Source: Siphonodentalium dalli
Taxonomy: Eukaryota > Mollusca > Scaphopoda > Gadilida > Siphonodentaliidae
Reading direction: 5' to 3'
Length of the DNA stretch: 64,000 nucleotides
Assembly: GCA_032622095.1 (NCBI GenBank)
Contig: CP136063.1
Location: forward strand, 208,865,934-208,929,933
The position numbers and the translations under genes are program-made. The notes beneath the pieces were generated by a model. The model saw nothing but the letters and a program-made list of their open reading frames with translations. It did not search any database and had not been told where the DNA came from. The number at the start of each line of letters is the position of its first letter. Position 1 is the stretch's first letter. This document shows, piece after piece, positions 59,998 to 64,000 of the stretch.

Positions 59998-60101
59998 TTC
60001 CACAGAGCGGCATGGACAGCTATTGTCATCACCAGCGCGAATATAGATATTCCACACCCAACAGCTGACAAATAGCTGAGTATATCCTTGTGAATACCAT
60101 C
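59998..60101 (-). CDS. Adhesion GPCR, TM1
   Basis: Acceptor TTTGTTCGCAG, donor GTGAGTACTG; 104 nt, phase 0 in, two bases out (AA of lysine). It encodes DGIHKDILSYLSAVGCGISI then FALVMTIAVHAALW. The hydrophobic SYLSAVGCGISIFALVMTIAVHAAL is TM1; the short acidic/basic segment before it links to the GPS stalk, which in this family acts as the tethered agonist region. It joins in phase to the GPS exon upstream and the TM2 exon downstream. Confidence 0.96.
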
Positions 60102-60916
60102 CTGCGAACAAATGCATTTAATATTTGTTTTCAAACTGGTGTTTTGAATGCGTATATTTCTTAATTATGCAATTCTAACTTTAACAATACAATCCAGGTC
60201 ACGGGTGACGATGAGACGAATGAAAAGTTATTAGTCGAAGAACAGTATGTTTTAAATTTACCATGCAGCGTGTTTCGTATATATACTTGATTAAACATGT
60301 ATCAGTTCACTTGGTATATATACCTCAGTTTATCTTATTTGTTTTAAAGAGTTCATCAACACCAACCATTCGTAATTATGCAATTATCACTACAATTATT
60401 TCACGTCCCTTCGATATATTATTGTATTGCATACTCAATGGCTTATTTGTGTGCAATACAGCAAAATATATAACAATTCAAAACGTTCAATAAAAGATTG
60501 TGTGTTGTTCTTGAACAATACAAACCATTACGTCAACAACGTCTTTCGCGACGTCAACTTTAACAGAACATTTATTAACTAAATTATGAAGTATAGCTTA
60601 CATTAAGCACACGTTTGTTCAATTAAATAAAACAATATCAACCTAAATGTTAGTATATTATAATCAACAATCTTCAAAGTGTGCAATAAACATAGAGCAA
60701 CACAGCTTAGTGAACTGTGAACATGCTAAGGTTATTGGGGTCGTTTGGCGTCCCGCGAGGTAAAGCTTGAACCTCTGGTTCTCGTTTTACCAACGCGTAA
60801 ACTCGTGCAATAACGTTAACCAGTTCACACACTTCTATATATAAACCCACCAGTTTAGCTTAAAATTTCTAGGATTGAGGGCAGCGCATGTTCGAATTTG
60901 CAACCAAAACACTCAC

Positions 60917-61037
60917 CGTTTCACTCGGGCTCATCAGTATGGCAAAGTTGGTGAAGTGATCGCATGCGCAGTGTGTTTCATTGTCAGTAGAACGAACTAG
61001 TATACACCCGTCTGTGGACCATGTACCACCAACTTCG
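60917..61037 (-). CDS. Adhesion GPCR, GPS autoproteolysis motif
   Basis: Acceptor TTCTTTACTTAG, donor GTGAGTGTTT; 121 nt, starting with the third base of a codon, phase 0 out. It encodes EVGGTWSTDGCILVRSTDNE then THCACDHFTNFAILMSPSET. This is the second half of the GPS motif: W-x-x-x-G-C, then C-x-C-x-H-F-T-N-F-A. Cleavage would fall between F and T (the family usually has H-L/M-T/S; phenylalanine is an unusual but hydrophobic residue), releasing TNFAILMSPS as the tethered peptide. The first half of the motif (C-x-x-W) should lie in the preceding exon, which is not securely found. Confidence 0.95.
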
Positions 61038-61122
61038 CTAAGTAAAGAAAATGAAACCATAATACAGTAAACTGTACAATAAATAAACCACATACTCAAC
61101 TTAGTAAAGGAATGGTTAAGTA

Positions 61123-62690
61123 ATATACTTACTACATTGCCAGCGGATACATGTTATGGGATAATGTTACGATACACTATTTTAGGCTAACTTGAAACCA
61201 GACCAAATGACACGAATTGAGAGGTCAAATATGTGTTAATAGTTGATAAAATATATAGTTGTATGCAGAACCTCAGAGAAAGGAACACTCAAAAGTGTTC
61301 TCAATTATACTGCACACCAGCCCAATTTTGCTCAATTGTAACGCATACCAGCCCAATCTCTCTCATTACGTGCGCTCGCGCAACAGTATGGCGATCAGAC
61401 AGATTCGTAGGTTGGTGTCACCCTACTCCGTTTCACTCCATGACGTCACCAAAAACGACGTAAAACCTTGTGGCGTTCTGACATTTTTACTGTGCCGCGT
61501 TTTTGCTATGTTTATTTTATATGTTGTTTTCGATTATTTGTTTGTCGCCGATATCGCCATTTTTCGGGATTCCCTGTTTCTATATTTAAAACTGGCATGC
61601 TCGTAGTGAGCCTCGATTTCGATTTTTTTTTCCCAGGTCAAAATACGTCAGAGTTATGACAAAAATAGATCGACCTACATTTTCTCGATCAGAACTATAC
61701 ATCTATAGACTCCTTTGGGACCTACATAGACTCCTTCATTTGGGTATTTTTACTTATAATTGGGAAGTTTTATCATTTTTGGTTCGTGCGAAGACCTCTT
61801 TTTATCGTGCGGGAAAAGAGAGACATTCAAAACGCGATTTCGTAATTCGACGCAATATGCTGAATAGCCTAACCTTCAGCCGAGTTCCGGGTCAAATACG
61901 ACGAATGACGTAACACAAAACAAAACGCATTTGTTGACACAAACACCGTTTGAAGAGTTTATTATTACATAAAATGATCGTTATTGATTAATTATTGATA
62001 TTTATTGTTGCATATTGGCTGCTATCAATATTTACACAAATAATATTAATTATTTCTTATAATTGCTCCTTTGGTCAACTTTGACTATCGGAAAATGAAA
62101 ATGAAAATATGCCGCTGAAAAAAATGTAATCGATATTTAAGTCTCATCCTTTCGGCAACATGGAATTGGTTTTAATTACTTAAATGATTAATATAGTAAT
62201 TTGCCTTTTATCTGTGACGAAATGAGAAATGGTAATTGTCTTTTTTTACTAACATTAAATTAAATTAAATAAATTAAGTATTAAATATACAGTAAAATTA
62301 TTTTTTAAATTATTGTTTATTACATTTTTGCGCACGTTGGCATCTCTCTGAGTGCATTCTAGTTTATACAGTGCTTTCTGTTCAATGTGCCATAAATACT
62401 TGCTTGGTGTCATACTCATAATTATTCATGCATCCGGAATGGCCACAGTAATCATAAACTGCCACATCCATAATCTCATTGTTGAATTCCTATTTACAAT
62501 ATTATATATCTTTAATAAACAAATGGCAAATAAATATGTTTACGCTAATACTATTTGGCAGATAGACATGTTCAAACTGATTCAACAAAAATATTCAACT
62601 TGAATCACAATTGCACGTGATTATACATTGCTAAAACAATGAATGGATAGAATGTCATGGCTTGGAACTCCATCATCCCTACAGCACTGC
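61123..62690. other. Upstream region of receptor, no secure exon
   Basis: GAIN-domain exons are expected here or further right on the minus strand but none has matching phase plus motif. Plus-strand frames (61233-61463, 61259-61606, 61656-61913) have no recognisable family. Confidence 0.45.
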
Positions 62691-62714
62691 TCAAATTAAG
62701 CGACCTTTTTTAAC

Positions 62715-62885
62715 GAGGTGTACATGCGTTAATACCGCGGTGCATTACCGCCGATTCGCGGTTGCACTACCACGCACGTACCGCGGTACCACCGCACTAC
62801 CAGCGGTAACAAATGTTGGTACGCGGTGACACGCGGTAATGCACCGCACGAACGCGGTGACATTACCGCTATGCGGTAGCGTTTT
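62715..62885. repeat. GC-rich cluster of ACCGCG/CGCGGT palindromes
   Basis: ACCGCGGT-type motifs occur about ten times in 170 bp inside AT-rich DNA. GCGGTGCATTACCGC (62738-62752) and GCGGTAATGCACCGC are a 15-bp inverted pair, and CGTACCGCGGTACC is itself palindromic. Element ends were not identified. Positions 62890-64000 contain no supported gene or repeat apart from an AACGCTCTTTA motif near 63865. Confidence 0.75.
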
Positions 62886-64000
62886 TGTAACGAGGTTAAT
62901 GAAGGGATTCGATGTCTGACCGTCAATCTTCAAAATAGGATGGCCGTTCTCACGATCTCCGTCCATGATTGTGTACCGTGAAGTGTATTAATAAAATATT
63001 GAAATAGATGAAAGCCGAGTATCGGGAAATATACCCGGCTTCCAGATTAAGTAAAGATAAGTATAATTTACTTTGAGAAAGTAATTTTTAAATTAAATGT
63101 GAATATTAAAATATTATAATAACACTTATAGTCTTGTTGTTTTATTGCCCAAAATTCCCGTGAATAACACTATTTTGTGAGCAGTGTGGGTTATCGGGAA
63201 GGAAACAAATGATTTCGGCCATTTTAGACAGCTCGGTAAATCCCGTATCTATATAGTCTGTATCAATGTTCATATGTATGTGATCCCCAAATAGAATGAT
63301 AACGATAATATTTAAATAGTTCCCAGAATAAATATAGTTGTTCACTTTATTGACATTCATTAACTTCAAATCACAAACACCATTTGTTCGTATAAAGGGA
63401 ATTATTGTCTTAGCAATAAAAGACACAAAGTGGAACTGCCATATATCCAGGGAAAACAAATACATTCTGTGCAAAAGCACGTGTCACTGATTACGTCATA
63501 CTCCAGCTGGTATAGACTCTGTTAATATAGGACACGGGACACTTAAGATGTCGTCATGTCCTCAATGGGTGAAATAAATATTTGTGTTTTGTTGATGGTG
63601 CTATCAGTAAAGCTACACATGTGACGCGCGAATGGCTGTTTTGTGTTTTGGACACTTGTATTTTCATTACTTCAATGTGTCTGTTTGGCTTACATAATGC
63701 TCGTAGAAAATTTATCGAACTATTTTGGTATTGCGAATAATATTATGTGTATTTTGGAGAGCAAACCGCCACGTGGCTTTAACAGACAAGGCTCATTCGA
63801 TCTTTAAAATGTTGTGCACGTAATAGCTATTTATAAATATTTGTCGCACAAAAGTGAGACAAACGCTCTTTATTGCTACCATATCGGGAATAAACTAACA
63901 AGGACCCAAATACACCGAATTCGATCACTTAAAATAATTATGTTACAATGTTAACCTCTGTATACAACCAAAGAAACATATTTAGAGGTCAACTTTCCCA

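Larger units (their letters stand above)
19863..61037 (-). other. Adhesion G-protein-coupled receptor gene (span of recognised exons)
   Basis: A plasma-membrane receptor of the adhesion GPCR (ADGR, class B2) family: an extracellular GAIN/GPS region is self-cleaved and the seven-helix part signals through G proteins. Exons found in order on the minus strand cover GPS, TM1-TM7 and a basic tail. Phases at successive junctions are 0, 2, 0, 1, 2, 0, 2, 0 and 0, all compatible and without stops. Hallmarks include the HxTNFAILM strand of the GPS, ALLH in TM3, GWG before TM4, CWLS in loop 2, LLGLTW in TM6 and NSLQG in TM7. The CWLS, VVFQY and NSLQGLFIF combination resembles the ADGRD/ADGRL side of the family; the subfamily is not settled. 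Introns are 585 bp to 9.5 kb and full of transposons. The 5' exons (GAIN and ectodomain) were not found. Confidence 0.93.

Noticed and set aside
63142-63480. 112-codon minus-strand frame containing HFVSFIAKTIIPFIRTNG, considered as a GAIN-domain exon
   Set aside because: Only a weak resemblance to the VSFxxYxNxxLF strand; no donor in the required phase 2 and no further GAIN features.

Overview
The window reads as animal nuclear DNA: AT-rich, no long intact reading frames, short exons bounded by GT/AG splice sites, and a very high density of small DNA transposons, fold-back repeats, minisatellites and a decayed LINE. The protein family present (adhesion GPCR) and the repeat style fit an invertebrate with large introns, perhaps a marine lophotrochozoan or basal deuterostome. 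The species cannot be named from the sequence alone.

One host gene is well supported. It lies on the minus strand from about 61.04 kb down to about 19.86 kb and encodes an adhesion-type G-protein-coupled receptor. Ten or eleven exons were recovered by joining splice sites in compatible phase: GPS autoproteolysis motif (60917-61037), TM1 (59998-60101), TM2 (54811-54913), TM3 (52602-52752), TM4 (51285-51354), first half of TM5 (41705-41771), rest of TM5 plus intracellular loop 3 (37068-37153), TM6 to early TM7 (30165-30291), end of TM7 (24313-24354), basic juxtamembrane tail (23647-23727) and a probable last exon (19863-19937) followed by a poly(A) signal. Every junction from the GPS exon to the tail is phase-compatible and free of stops, so the receptor core looks functional. 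The GAIN domain and N-terminal ectodomain were not found; they are probably beyond 64 kb or in exons too short to recognise.

Almost everything else is repeats, mostly inside the receptor introns. Elements with recognisable ends are: an 8.3 kb hAT-type element (4315-12630) with a perfect 8-bp target duplication; two hAT MITEs (36340-36803, 58944-59806), also with perfect 8-bp duplications; a PIF/Harbinger-like MITE (27154-28033) with TAA duplication, whose empty site is present elsewhere in the window; several TTAA-bounded, piggyBac-like elements (9356-9849, 19423-19663, 24864-26425, 37351-37722, 37855-39239, 45434-45824); a TA-bounded element (57165-58472); and an element with inverted repeats of about 210 bp (30402-34911). 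A composite MITE array lies at 13204-16358 and a decayed LINE reverse transcriptase at about 44980-47130.

The most unusual signals are a 69-nt near-perfect hairpin module shared by TTAA elements with different terminal repeats; two unrelated palindromes with the same flanking signature near 1.5 and 2.3 kb; a pair of ACACTT-motif clusters bracketing a decayed coding-like segment (47.56-50.22 kb); and a transposon-borne YY1-like plus CACGTGAC motif pair. No tRNA, rRNA, CRISPR array or bacterial-style gene was seen. The 1-19 kb portion contains no host exon that I can support.
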